Source: Woeseiaceae bacterium
GTDB taxonomy: Bacteria > Pseudomonadota > Gammaproteobacteria > Steroidobacterales > Woeseiaceae
NCBI GenBank assembly: GCA_030066655.1
Contig: JASJBE010000001.1
Coordinates: forward strand, 24,041 to 88,040
Length of the DNA stretch: 64,000 bases
Direction of reading: 5' to 3'
The notes beneath the pieces are model-generated. The model was not told the origin of the DNA. It was given only the letters and a program-made list of their open reading frames with translations, and did no database searches. Below are positions 1 through 7,216 of this stretch, piece after piece (the stretch's first letter is position 1; every line of letters starts with the position of its first letter). Both the position numbers and the translations under genes were made by a program.

Positions 1-1004
1 TCGCCGCGGTCAGCGCGTTTAATCACCCGCTGAATCTGATCGTGCACCAGGTTGGTCCAGCCGTCGCAGCGGGCTGCCCGGTCATCGTCAAGCCCGCCGG
101 CGACACGCCGCTGTCCTGCCTCGCTTTCGTACGCATCCTCCGCGAGGCGGGCCTGCCTGACGCCTGGTGCCAGGTGCTTATTTCGGACAGCAATGAGACT
201 GCTTCGAAGTTGGTCACCGACTCACGTATTGGCTTTTTCTCTTTTATTGGAAGCTCAAGGGTGGGCTGGATGCTGCGCTCGAAGCTCGCACCCGGCGCGC
301 GCTGCGCCCTCGAACACGGCGGCGTCGCACCGCTGATCATCGCCGAACCGTTTGACCGTGATGCTGCACTGGCCGCTATCGCCAAGGGCGGCTTCTACCA
401 CGCGGGCCAGGTCTGTGTGTCGGTGCAACGCGTCTATGCACCTGCCGCGATTGCAGATGACCTTGCGAAGGATCTCGCTGCCGCCGCCGACAAGCTGGTT
501 GTCGGCGCACCGGAAGATCCTGACACGGAAGTGGGTCCGCTGATTCGCACTGCGGAAGTCGACCGAATCGCCGAGTGGGTCGACGAGGCCGTGGCCAGTG
601 GGGCCACGCTGTTGTCCGGCGGCAAGAAGCTCTCCGATACCTGTTACGCGCCGACGGTACTGCTGAATCCGCCCGAGGATTCGAAGGTCAGCCAGCTGGA
701 GATCTTCGGCCCGGTTGTTTGTGTTTACAGTTACGACCAACTCGACGACGCGGTGACCGCATCGAATTCGCTACCGGTCTCCTTCCAGTCCGCCGTCTTC
801 TGCGACGACATCGACACAGCGATGGCACTGTACAAGCGACTCGATGCATCGGCCGTCATGATCAACGACCACACGGCGTTTCGCGACGACGTCATGCCGT
901 TCGCAGGTTTACGGGAGTCAGGCCACGGTGTCGGTGGCATTCCCTACACGATTGAGGACATGCAGATCGACAAGATGGCTGTGATCAAGTCGCGGGGGCT
1001 GTAG
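1..1004 (+). CDS. aldehyde dehydrogenase, 5'-truncated by window edge
   Basis: This is the C-terminal part (about 334 residues) of an NAD(P)-dependent aldehyde dehydrogenase, which oxidises an aldehyde to its acid in the cytosol. The reading frame is open from base 3, where it reads AAVSAFNHPLNLIVHQ, the usual ALDH stretch before the coenzyme site, so the true start lies to the left. The general-base region reads LEHGG, and the catalytic cysteine is in GQVCVSVQR (codon 414-416). The end, ESGHGVGGIPYTIEDM, is the normal ALDH C-terminus. The pattern resembles the lactaldehyde/phosphonoacetaldehyde dehydrogenase-like branch, but the substrate cannot be read from the sequence. Confidence 0.93.
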   Translation, partial: AAVSAFNHPLNLIVHQVGPAVAAGCPVIVKPAGDTPLSCLAFVRILREAGLPDAWCQVLISDSNETASKLVTDSRIGFFSFIGSSRVGWMLRSKLAPGARCALEHGGVAPLIIAEPFDRDAALAAIAKGGFYHAGQVCVSVQRVYAPAAIADDLAKDLAAAADKLVVGAPEDPDTEVGPLIRTAEVDRIAEWVDEAVASGATLLSGGKKLSDTCYAPTVLLNPPEDSKVSQLEIFGPVVCVYSYDQLDDAVTASNSLPVSFQSAVFCDDIDTAMALYKRLDASAVMINDHTAFRDDVMPFAGLRESGHGVGGIPYTIEDMQIDKMAVIKSRGL

Positions 1005-1038
1005 CAGGCTTATCTATACCCAAGTAACCAGGATAACT

Positions 1039-1818
1039 CTAGTGGAAATCGGAGGAGTACGATGATGGGGTCTGCTGTTGCGAAAGACGACTTGGCGCAC
1101 TTTCGGTGAGTCTTCCTACGGATAAGTCAACGTATTGCCAGCCGCCGTCGAAATCGTTGATTCGAAACTGTATGTCGCGACCTCCGCTTGCTGCACCACC
1201 GTAGACGCCCGCGACTTTGCGAGACTCGAAGCTGCTGTTTTGCGCTCTGAGGGAAACAACAGTGCGTCTACCTTTGTAAGGTTCAACCACAAACACGTTC
1301 GCTTTGAAGTCCCAGAACATAAAGTCACCTACACTCGCGTAGTCTGGGTCGATCGACCGTCTGCATCTTATATCGATATCGAGAGACTCTCCCGGGCGAA
1401 GCGTCTTCCCTTCAGTAGCGCCATTGCAGTTGATATCCTTTTCGAAATCAAAGAGGCGGTCGCTCACCTGCTTTTTCGTGTCGCTGGTCCATCGAGTATT
1501 AAGTCGCACCGCCCCAACAACTAGCGGTTTCTCCCCCGTATTCACAAGGGAGCCCTTTAAATGTCCGGAGATGGAAGTACCGCCAGACTCGATAGGGTCG
1601 GGAGACGTTGAGTACCAATACTCTACGTGCATGTAGAGTTCTTGGTCTGGCAGTGAAGCGTGCTCTTCGTAAAATGCCAACCAACTGAGTATTAGAGCAA
1701 GAAGCGCGATCATCAAGCTCAACGTGGATTTCACGTCTGAGGCCGTCTTCGGTTCCTTTTTCTCTGTTCGCCTTCTACCGGCTCTTTGGGATCTGTTGAA
1801 CCTAACCATAGGAAACAT
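1039..1818 (-). CDS. hypothetical membrane-anchored protein
   Basis: 259 residues with no family I recognise. A basic N-terminus (residues about 8-27, many R and K) is followed by one hydrophobic segment, LSLMIALLALILSWLAF, at about residues 33-49. About 200 polar residues follow, with the alternating pattern of a beta-rich periplasmic domain. This predicts a single-pass inner-membrane protein with its bulk outside the cytoplasm. The gene is visibly AT-richer than its neighbours and lies convergent to the upstream dehydrogenase, which suggests acquisition. There may be a later start: the segment after the TM is more reliable than the N-terminus. Confidence 0.6.
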   Translation of the reverse strand: MFPMVRFNRSQRAGRRRTEKKEPKTASDVKSTLSLMIALLALILSWLAFYEEHASLPDQELYMHVEYWYSTSPDPIESGGTSISGHLKGSLVNTGEKPLVVGAVRLNTRWTSDTKKQVSDRLFDFEKDINCNGATEGKTLRPGESLDIDIRCRRSIDPDYASVGDFMFWDFKANVFVVEPYKGRRTVVSLRAQNSSFESRKVAGVYGGAASGGRDIQFRINDFDGGWQYVDLSVGRLTESAPSRLSQQQTPSSYSSDFH

Positions 1819-1863
1819 CTAGTCGGGACGGGCGCAATTTGCCCTGAAACTCAAGGAGATAGT

Positions 1864-2067
1864 ATGGTCATATCGCCCGATCTCAACGACTTCGCTTCCG
1901 CATCCTATGGCCAGCGCATCGACGACCGCATTGCCGTGCCAAGAAATCATTTCAGATGGCGCCAGCAAATTGAAAGGCTAATGGGATTCCCGAGACTTAG
2001 AGTCCTCTCTGACTTCTTGGCAGAGATCACGTCGAGCGTTATCGACAAACTAGAAGGGATTTTGTAA
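1864..2067 (+). CDS. small hypothetical protein
   Basis: A 67-residue frame that starts at an ATG with a good ribosome site (AAGGAG at 1853-1858, five bases before the start). The sequence is charged and probably helical in its second half (RWRQQIERLMGF, then LSDFLAEITSSVIDKLEGIL). It has no signal peptide or membrane segment. The frame stays open upstream to 1786, but no comparable ribosome site is seen there. It lies in the same AT-richer patch as the gene on its left and faces away from it. I do not recognise a family. The ribosome site is the main reason for listing it. Confidence 0.33.
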   Translation: MVISPDLNDFASASYGQRIDDRIAVPRNHFRWRQQIERLMGFPRLRVLSDFLAEITSSVIDKLEGIL

Positions 2068-2251
2068 GGACGCGGGTCCGCGATGGCGATGCGGCCTCCT
2101 CGAGTTTGGTATTTCGGCAGGCGCGCCAATCGCAGGATGTCGTAGGTGCACCGTTGGGCTCAAGATAATCCACTACAGGAAGTAGCGGTCGACCCGCACG
2201 CTCTCCTTACAGTGATCGTTGCAGGTTGACCCCTTCCCCAGTTAGGCAGCA

Positions 2252-2638
2252 CTACTCAACCATGCAGAATGCGTTCAGCTTGTTACCATCCAGGTCGCGA
2301 AAATAGCCTGCGTAAAACCCCTTGTCGTTCTCAGCAGGACGAAACCCCGGGTCGCCTTCGTTGGTGCCTCCCAGCTCCAGCGCCTTCTTGTGGAAAGCAT
2401 CGACTTTGTCCGGGGAGTCCATGAACAGGGCCACCATGACCCCGTTGCCGACGGTCGCCTTCTCCTTGTTAAACGGAACGGTCACCGCAACGGAGGGTGC
2501 ATCGGGGGCCGGCGCCCACGCTATGAACACGTTGTCTTCCTCCATGAACCGGCCGATGCCGATCGAGCCAAAGAGCTCGTCGTAGTAAGCGGCCGCTTTC
2601 TGAATGTCGTTGGTTCCCAAAGTCACATATCCGATCAT
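2252..2638 (-). CDS. VOC (glyoxalase/PhnB-like) family protein
   Basis: 128 residues forming a single vicinal-oxygen-chelate fold: MIGYVTLGTNDIQKAAAYYDELF at the start, a middle strand with AWAPAPDAPSVAVTVPF, and the closing FRDLDGNKLNAFCM. Family members bind a divalent metal and act as small lyases, dioxygenases or binding proteins; the substrate is unknown here. GAGGAAG lies just upstream of the ATG and supports this start. The gene diverges from a WYL regulator across about 170 bases that contain a strong dyad, so it is the likely target of that regulator. Confidence 0.88.
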   Translation of the reverse strand: MIGYVTLGTNDIQKAAAYYDELFGSIGIGRFMEEDNVFIAWAPAPDAPSVAVTVPFNKEKATVGNGVMVALFMDSPDKVDAFHKKALELGGTNEGDPGFRPAENDKGFYAGYFRDLDGNKLNAFCMVE

Positions 2639-2723
2639 CTTTCTTCCTCACTGTCTTCCGGGCTACTGGACCCGCCACTGGCTTGATGCCAGGTGCGGGC
2701 TACGTGTTGTGCACAGTACCGGC

Positions 2724-2753
2724 ACCCTGCTGACAGCATGGTGTCAGTAGAGT
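2724..2753. promoter_or_regulatory. 30-bp dyad, probable operator of the WYL regulator
   Basis: An imperfect palindrome centred near 2738/2739. Twelve of fifteen base pairs are symmetric, and the core is CTGACA-N6-TGTCAG (2730-2747). It lies between the divergent VOC gene and WYL regulator, about 55 bases before the regulator's ATG. The position and symmetry suggest autoregulation and control of the VOC gene. The site is seen in the sequence; the regulator assignment is inferred. Confidence 0.55.
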
Positions 2754-2807
2754 TTCAGTAGCCTATAGTTTCGAAATCGAACACACGGAAACCTTGCCGG
2801 AAGCGCT

Positions 2808-3494
2808 ATGAGACGAGCGGATAGACTGATCAAGATCGTTCACTACCTGCGCAGAATGCGTCGGGCGGTGACGGCACGCCAGATCGCCGAACACTTCGAC
2901 ATCTGCCAACGCACAGTGTATCGGGACATTCAGGACCTGGCGAACTCAGGTGTGCCGATTTACGGGGAAGCGGGTGTTGGCTACGTCATCGACAAGAAGT
3001 ACCACATGCCTCCGGTCATGTTCGACTTCGACGAGCTGGAGGCCGTCGCACTGGGTATCAACATGGTGCGTACGTGGACCGATGAGGCGTTTTCCAATGC
3101 GGCGGATAGTGCCCTGGAGAAGATTCAGGCCGTGCTGTCCGACTCACGCCTGGAAGATATGCAGCAACTGACGACCTACTCGCTGGAAAGCCGCGGCAAG
3201 GTTCCGTGGAGTGTGAGTTTCTCAGACATCCGGGAATGCATCCGCTCTCGACACAAGATCGAGTTTCACTACACCGACCTCAACGATAGAGAAAGCCACC
3301 GAACCATCCGGCCCCTGTCGCTGCTATTTTTCGGGCCAGTGTGGCTCGTGCTGGGATGGTGCGAGATGAGAAACGACTTCCGGAACTTCCGACTGGACCG
3401 GATGGCCGAGCTCACGATTCCGGGAACGACGTTCAAAGACGAGAACGACAAGACACTAAAGGCTTATCTGGCACAGTGCGACATGAATGAGTAA
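2808..3494 (+). CDS. HTH-WYL (YafY-type) transcriptional regulator
   Basis: 228 residues. An N-terminal winged helix-turn-helix of the HTH_11 type (MRRADRLIKIVHYLRRMRRAVTARQIAEHF, then RTVYRDIQDLANSGVPIYGEAGVGY) is followed from about residue 140 by a WYL domain with IEFHYTDLNDRESHRTIRPLSLLFFGPVWLVLGWCEMRNDFRNFRLDRM. WYL domains sense ligands or nucleic acid, and YafY-type proteins are usually local repressors. CGGAAG precedes the ATG. The divergent VOC gene and the shared dyad point to local control. The effector is unknown. Confidence 0.92.
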   Translation: MRRADRLIKIVHYLRRMRRAVTARQIAEHFDICQRTVYRDIQDLANSGVPIYGEAGVGYVIDKKYHMPPVMFDFDELEAVALGINMVRTWTDEAFSNAADSALEKIQAVLSDSRLEDMQQLTTYSLESRGKVPWSVSFSDIRECIRSRHKIEFHYTDLNDRESHRTIRPLSLLFFGPVWLVLGWCEMRNDFRNFRLDRMAELTIPGTTFKDENDKTLKAYLAQCDMNE

Positions 3495-3620
3495 CCGCCG
3501 GGATTTTGTCCTCGAAAGCGCCTGACCGGACGAGAGCAGGCCCTGCCGGGGCGCGCCAATTCGTGATGTTTGCTCTTCGCGGCTGAGAGCAACAAACAAT
3601 GCAAAAGGGAGTACCGCCTA

Positions 3621-5093
3621 TCATTCACCGTCTCGAGCCCGCCCCCCCAGCCACCGTATCGCCTCATCAAACCGCTCTGTCCACGGATGCCCATAACTCA
3701 GCCGGATAAAGTTTCGATAACGCCGCGACGGCGAGAAGATCTGCCCGGGCGCGATACTGATACCGGCCTCAATAGCGTCGTCAAACAGCGCGACCGCATC
3801 CACGCCTTTTGGGAGCTCGAGCCACAACACGCTGCCGCCTGCAGGCTGTGATACGCGTGTGTCGCTCGGAAAGTGCTGGGCGATGGAAGCGCCCATGCGT
3901 TCGGCGTTGGCTTGCAGGGCGGGCCGCAGCATCTTGATGTGTCGCTGGTAGTCGCCGCTGGCCAGGAAATCGGCGAGCGTCAGTTGCGCCAGCAAGCTTG
4001 ACGAGCAAGAGAATGCGCGCTTCAAGCGCACGATCTCGTCGAGATAGTGTTCTGCGACGACCCAACCCACGCGATAGCCCGGCGCCACGGTCTTTGAGAA
4101 CGAACCGCAAGTCAGAATCTTCGCGCCAGATCCCAAAAACTGCGCCGGGGTGGGGCGCACGCCATCAAAACGCAGGTCACCGTACACATCGTCTTCGATC
4201 AATACGACATCGAAGTCCGTGAGCAGCTTCACAAGCCTGCGTCGGTCGTCGTCCGGCATGCCGACGCCCAGCGGGTTCGACAGTGTCGTCGAGAACATGC
4301 AGGCCTTGACCGGGTGCTTCTCGAACGTGCGCCGGAGTTCCGCGATGGCGACGCCCTCTTCCGGGCAGGTTTCCACTTCGACGGCCAGCATGCCTAGGCC
4401 GTCGATCAGCTCCAGCAAACCGTGGTAGGTCGGTGTCTCGACCGCAATCACGTCGCCCGGTTCCGCCACGGCCTTAAGCGCCAAGAGCAGCGCTTCCTGT
4501 CCGCCGTTGGTGATGACGATGGATTCCGGATCGACTTGCGTGCCGATCGTGTCGAAGTAGTGGTAGGCGATCTGCCGTCTGAGCGCCGTTTCGCCGACGG
4601 TGGAGGCATAGCCGAGGCTGCTGTCTTCGGCGCGCGCCATGACGCGCTTCATGGCGCGATGCAGGCCCTTGGCCGCCGTGCGGCACATCGTCGGGTTGGC
4701 TATGCCGAAGGGCACCAGCTCGGGATTGTTGATGCCGTCGTAAACACGCTCCATGAGCGACCGGCAGCACAGCGACACGGGCTGTCCCGAGGACGACGGC
4801 GCAGGCCGCACCAATTCGTTCTGCGCGACGTGGCGAACATAGAAACCGGACTGCGGCCGCGACTCGATGCGGCGCTGGCTTTCGAGTTCGATGTAGGCCT
4901 GCCGCACCGTGGGTACGCTGACTCCCGCGGACTTGCTCATCTTGCGCAACGACGGCAGGCGGTCGCCCGGGGCGAGCGTCCCGGACTCGATGTTCTGAAG
5001 AACCAGGTCGATGACCTGCCGGTAGAGGTAGGCGTCTTCGTTTCGGTCCACGGCCAGCATAACTGTGCATGTCTCATTTTCCGGAAATTGCAT
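3621..5093 (-). CDS. MocR/PdxR-type regulator (GntR HTH fused to aminotransferase fold)
   Basis: 490 residues, a full-length MocR protein. The GntR winged helix comes first (VIDLVLQNIESGTLAPGDRLPSLRKMSKSAGVSVPTVRQAYIELESQ). A fold-type I aminotransferase domain follows, with the PLP lysine in GSFSKTVAPGYRVGW and a ligand loop DVVLIEDDVYGDLRFDG. Such proteins use PLP or an amino acid as effector rather than catalysing transamination. An alternative start is the internal Met at 5057. The gene diverges from a DMT exporter, the usual MocR arrangement, so it probably controls that exporter. TTTCCGGAAA (5078-5087) is a 10-bp palindrome over the first codons. Confidence 0.94.
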   Translation of the reverse strand: MQFPENETCTVMLAVDRNEDAYLYRQVIDLVLQNIESGTLAPGDRLPSLRKMSKSAGVSVPTVRQAYIELESQRRIESRPQSGFYVRHVAQNELVRPAPSSSGQPVSLCCRSLMERVYDGINNPELVPFGIANPTMCRTAAKGLHRAMKRVMARAEDSSLGYASTVGETALRRQIAYHYFDTIGTQVDPESIVITNGGQEALLLALKAVAEPGDVIAVETPTYHGLLELIDGLGMLAVEVETCPEEGVAIAELRRTFEKHPVKACMFSTTLSNPLGVGMPDDDRRRLVKLLTDFDVVLIEDDVYGDLRFDGVRPTPAQFLGSGAKILTCGSFSKTVAPGYRVGWVVAEHYLDEIVRLKRAFSCSSSLLAQLTLADFLASGDYQRHIKMLRPALQANAERMGASIAQHFPSDTRVSQPAGGSVLWLELPKGVDAVALFDDAIEAGISIAPGQIFSPSRRYRNFIRLSYGHPWTERFDEAIRWLGGRARDGE

Positions 5094-5155
5094 CTGTTAT
5101 AGCCCTAGAAAGTCCGTAGAGTCAATCTTCAACTTCCGGTGGATGGGAGAAGACA

Positions 5156-5380
5156 ATGCACGACGTATGCCTTGACCGAGCGGACTGTCCTGCCGACCGC
5201 GGCACACCGCGGCTCGCGATGTCGACGTCTACCGAAGCGGGATCGCAGGGTGCGATGGACTGGCGCAGGGTCTTGCGGCTGATCGTGGCGCCCGCCGTGC
5301 GGCTGCACCGATACCGCCAACGGACGCTTCAGCTAGTCGAAAAACTCATCGATCGTCACGACTGCGGAGGATCGCGATGA
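5156..5380 (+). CDS. small basic protein, DUF1127-like
   Basis: 74 residues starting at an ATG preceded by GGGAGA. The second half is a basic amphipathic helix (DWRRVLRLIVAPAVRLHRYRQRTLQLVEKLIDR) resembling DUF1127 proteins, though the usual DIGL-R ending is missing. Its TGA overlaps the ATG of the EamA exporter (ATGA at 5377-5380), so the two should be translationally coupled. The divergent MocR gene would control both. I infer a real gene from the ribosome site, the overlap and the helix; the family link is weak. Confidence 0.5.
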   Translation: MHDVCLDRADCPADRGTPRLAMSTSTEAGSQGAMDWRRVLRLIVAPAVRLHRYRQRTLQLVEKLIDRHDCGGSR

Positions 5381-6297
5381 ACAACATCACCCTGTACGTC
5401 ATTACCGTGTTGATCTGGGGATCGACCTGGTTCGCCATCGAGTTTCAGCTGGGCACCGTGGCGCCCGTGGTTTCTGTCGCCTACCGATACTCACTCGCCG
5501 CAGCGTTGCTGTTCGCGTGGTGTTTAGTCCGTGGCCTGAAGCTTAAGTATCGGGCAGTCGACCACGCCTGGTTCATGCTGCTCGGCGTTCTGCTGTTCGG
5601 CTTGAACTACGCATTGGCCTACACGGCACAGGTCTACATCACGTCCGCCTTGACGGCGATCGCGTTCTCGACCGTAGTCTGGATGAACATCGTCAATGCG
5701 CGCCTCATGTTTGGCGTGCGCTCCGGGCGAAAGGTGTTGTTCGGTGCGGTTTTTGGCTGCGTCGGTATCTTTATCCTGTTTTCGCCGCAGGTCCGCGAAG
5801 CGTCGCTGTCCGATTCTGTGTTCCTCGGACTCGCGCTGGCGCTGTCGGGTGCACTGGTTGCGTCGTTCGGCAACATGGCCTCGCAGGCGGCTCAACGTCG
5901 CAAGCTGCCCATCGTGCAGTCCAATGCCTGGGGCATGGTCTACGGCGCGTTGTTCAGCGGACTGTTTGCCGTCGTGTCGGGAGTACCGTTTAACTTCGAC
6001 TGGTCGACAGGCTATATCGTGTCGCTGTTGTACCTCGCCGTATTCGGCTCCGTCATAGCGTTCGGCGCCTACCTGAAACTGCTCGGTCGGGTCGGTGCAC
6101 ACCGTGCCGGCTACGCGATGATTCTGTTCCCGGTCGTGGCGTTGGTGCTGTCAGGCCTGTTCGAGGGACTCGAGATGGACGTGTCGGTCGTCTACGGCAC
6201 ATTGCTGGTGCTGCTTGGGAACCTGTTTGTGCTGGACACACGTAAGGCGTCCGACAAGGTGCTGGAAAAGAACGTTGTTCGAGTCGGATCGAGGTGA
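5377..6297 (+). CDS. EamA/DMT-family transporter
   Basis: 306 residues with about ten transmembrane segments in two EamA repeats. It begins MNNITLYVITVLIWGSTWFAIEFQLG, the typical start of this family, and ends in a short positive tail. DMT proteins export amino acids or metabolites from the inner membrane. GGAGG at 5364-5368 gives a strong ribosome site. The substrate is unknown, but the divergent PLP-dependent MocR regulator suggests an amino acid or vitamin-B6-related compound. Confidence 0.93.
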   Translation: MNNITLYVITVLIWGSTWFAIEFQLGTVAPVVSVAYRYSLAAALLFAWCLVRGLKLKYRAVDHAWFMLLGVLLFGLNYALAYTAQVYITSALTAIAFSTVVWMNIVNARLMFGVRSGRKVLFGAVFGCVGIFILFSPQVREASLSDSVFLGLALALSGALVASFGNMASQAAQRRKLPIVQSNAWGMVYGALFSGLFAVVSGVPFNFDWSTGYIVSLLYLAVFGSVIAFGAYLKLLGRVGAHRAGYAMILFPVVALVLSGLFEGLEMDVSVVYGTLLVLLGNLFVLDTRKASDKVLEKNVVRVGSR

Positions 6298-6330
6298 CTG
6301 GTTGGAGAGGTGTCAGACCCCGGCCTCTAT

Positions 6331-6395
6331 GATGTGTGCCTGTCCAACTTAGTCGGGCTACAAATAAACTTGCACATTTGTGCCTGTCCAAGTGA
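6331..6395. repeat. two copies of a TGTGCCTGTCCAA repeat (copies 1 and 2)
   Basis: TGTGCCTGTCCAA occurs at 6335-6347 and 6379-6391. Just left of copy 1 is TGTCAGACCCCGG (6311-6323). Copy 2 sits beside a GCAC-ATTT-GTGC hairpin (6372-6383) and is framed by ACTTG/CAAGT. Similar G/C-rich motif pairs are common near REP-associated transposases, but no such gene is present. Two more copies lie at 6510-6530 and 7043-7063. Confidence 0.6.
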
Positions 6396-6509
6396 TGATG
6401 TTGCAAGCCGCCTCGGACTTAAGCGATGCATCGAATCCCGGCAAATTCCCGTCAACAGTGCCTCAACCGTAGAAGGTATCTCTGCGTCGAAGTTGGTTAT
6501 CGCCCCTTC

Positions 6510-6530
6510 GATGTGCGCCTGTCCAACTTA
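6510..6530. repeat. TGTGCCTGTCCAA-type repeat, copy 3
   Basis: GATGTGCGCCTGTCCAACTT is a one-base variant of the repeat at 6331. It lies nine bases beyond the stop codon of the leftward 147-residue gene. An upstream AAGTTGG (6491-6497) can pair with CCAACTT (6523-6529), so this copy also has local dyad symmetry. Confidence 0.6.
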
Positions 6531-6538
6531 TTGTTTTT

Positions 6539-6982
6539 CTACTCACTTTGCCCCCGACCGAATCGCAAACCGCTATCGAACGCTTCGAGTGCACATTCGA
6601 ACGGCTGACCGATCCTGCCGATTAACTCGATGCTGTCAGAATCGATTCTCCAGTTCGACAGAATCGGTTCTCGGAGGGATGAGCATTCCAACACATCGAG
6701 CCTACCTTTCCTTGCTTTTTTTGTAGATTCTATAATCCTTAGAATAGACTGCCAGTGCGCCTTCTTAGTTTCTGAATCAGAATCGGCCGAGTCATCGAGA
6801 AGCCGTCGAATATCGGTAGCGACCTGGCCATCGATCGGCAAAAGAACGTAGATTCGTAGGTTCTTCGCTTGATCGCAACTTAGAAGTGATGCGAGATACC
6901 ATGAGCGCGGATCTTGAGTCAATGCAAGCGACAAGACATCACCGTCATACCAATCAATCATAACAACTTCGAGAAAATCCAT
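6539..6982 (-). CDS. hypothetical protein of accessory segment
   Basis: 147 residues, soluble and acidic, starting MDFLEVVMIDWYDGDVLSLAL. I recognise no family. The composition (AQNLRIY-like strands alternating with charged helices) suggests a small alpha/beta cytosolic protein, which is inference. A second start at MIDWYDG (6961) is possible; neither has a clear ribosome site. It follows the 47-residue gene by 48 bases on the same strand and is the last gene of an AT-rich leftward set. The repeat at 6510-6530 follows its stop. Confidence 0.55.
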   Translation of the reverse strand: MDFLEVVMIDWYDGDVLSLALTQDPRSWYLASLLSCDQAKNLRIYVLLPIDGQVATDIRRLLDDSADSDSETKKAHWQSILRIIESTKKARKGRLDVLECSSLREPILSNWRIDSDSIELIGRIGQPFECALEAFDSGLRFGRGQSE

Positions 6983-7030
6983 GTCAACGGGGTTGAAAAA
7001 TTGTATTAAACATGGCGGCTGCCTCGGGAG

Positions 7031-7174
7031 TCACGGGATCTCGATGTGTGCCTGTCCAAGTGACCACTCCCGAAAGGCCTTTCGAGAGTCAAGTAACTCC
7101 ACAATACCAGTGTAAAGCCCAAACGCTGCCACAGCGGACAGAAATATGATTGTGAGCGTAACGAATGAGAACAT
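7031..7174 (-). CDS. 47-residue single-pass membrane protein
   Basis: A short frame reading MFSFVTLTIIFLSAVAAFGL, then about 27 polar residues ending REWSLGQAHIEIP. The first 24 residues form one transmembrane helix. AGGAGA (7185-7190) lies ten bases before the ATG, a good ribosome site. It sits between the lipoprotein gene (42 bases before) and the 147-residue gene (48 bases after), all leftward. Its last codons are made from repeat copy 4 (7043-7063), so the repeat is part of the coding sequence here. It is easily missed because of its size. Confidence 0.5.
   Translation of the reverse strand: MFSFVTLTIIFLSAVAAFGLYTGIVELLDSRKAFREWSLGQAHIEIP
7043..7063. repeat. TGTGCCTGTCCAA-type repeat, copy 4, in a dyad
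   Basis: GATGTGTGCCTGTCCAAGTG is enclosed by inverted arms: CGGGAGT (7025-7031) with ACTCCCG (7066-7072), and GTCAC (7030-7034) with GTGAC (7060-7064). It overlaps the 3' end of the 47-residue gene. Confidence 0.6.
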
Positions 7175-7216
7175 TAAACCTATCTCTCCTATTCGAGTTA
7201 GCCCTGTGCAACTTGG

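Noticed and set aside
6331..7063. Integron attC sites suggested by GTCCAAC and GTTGGAC in the repeats
   Set aside because: Two of the four copies have CAAG or CTTG instead of the required core, no paired R site lies within attC distance, and no integrase gene is present.
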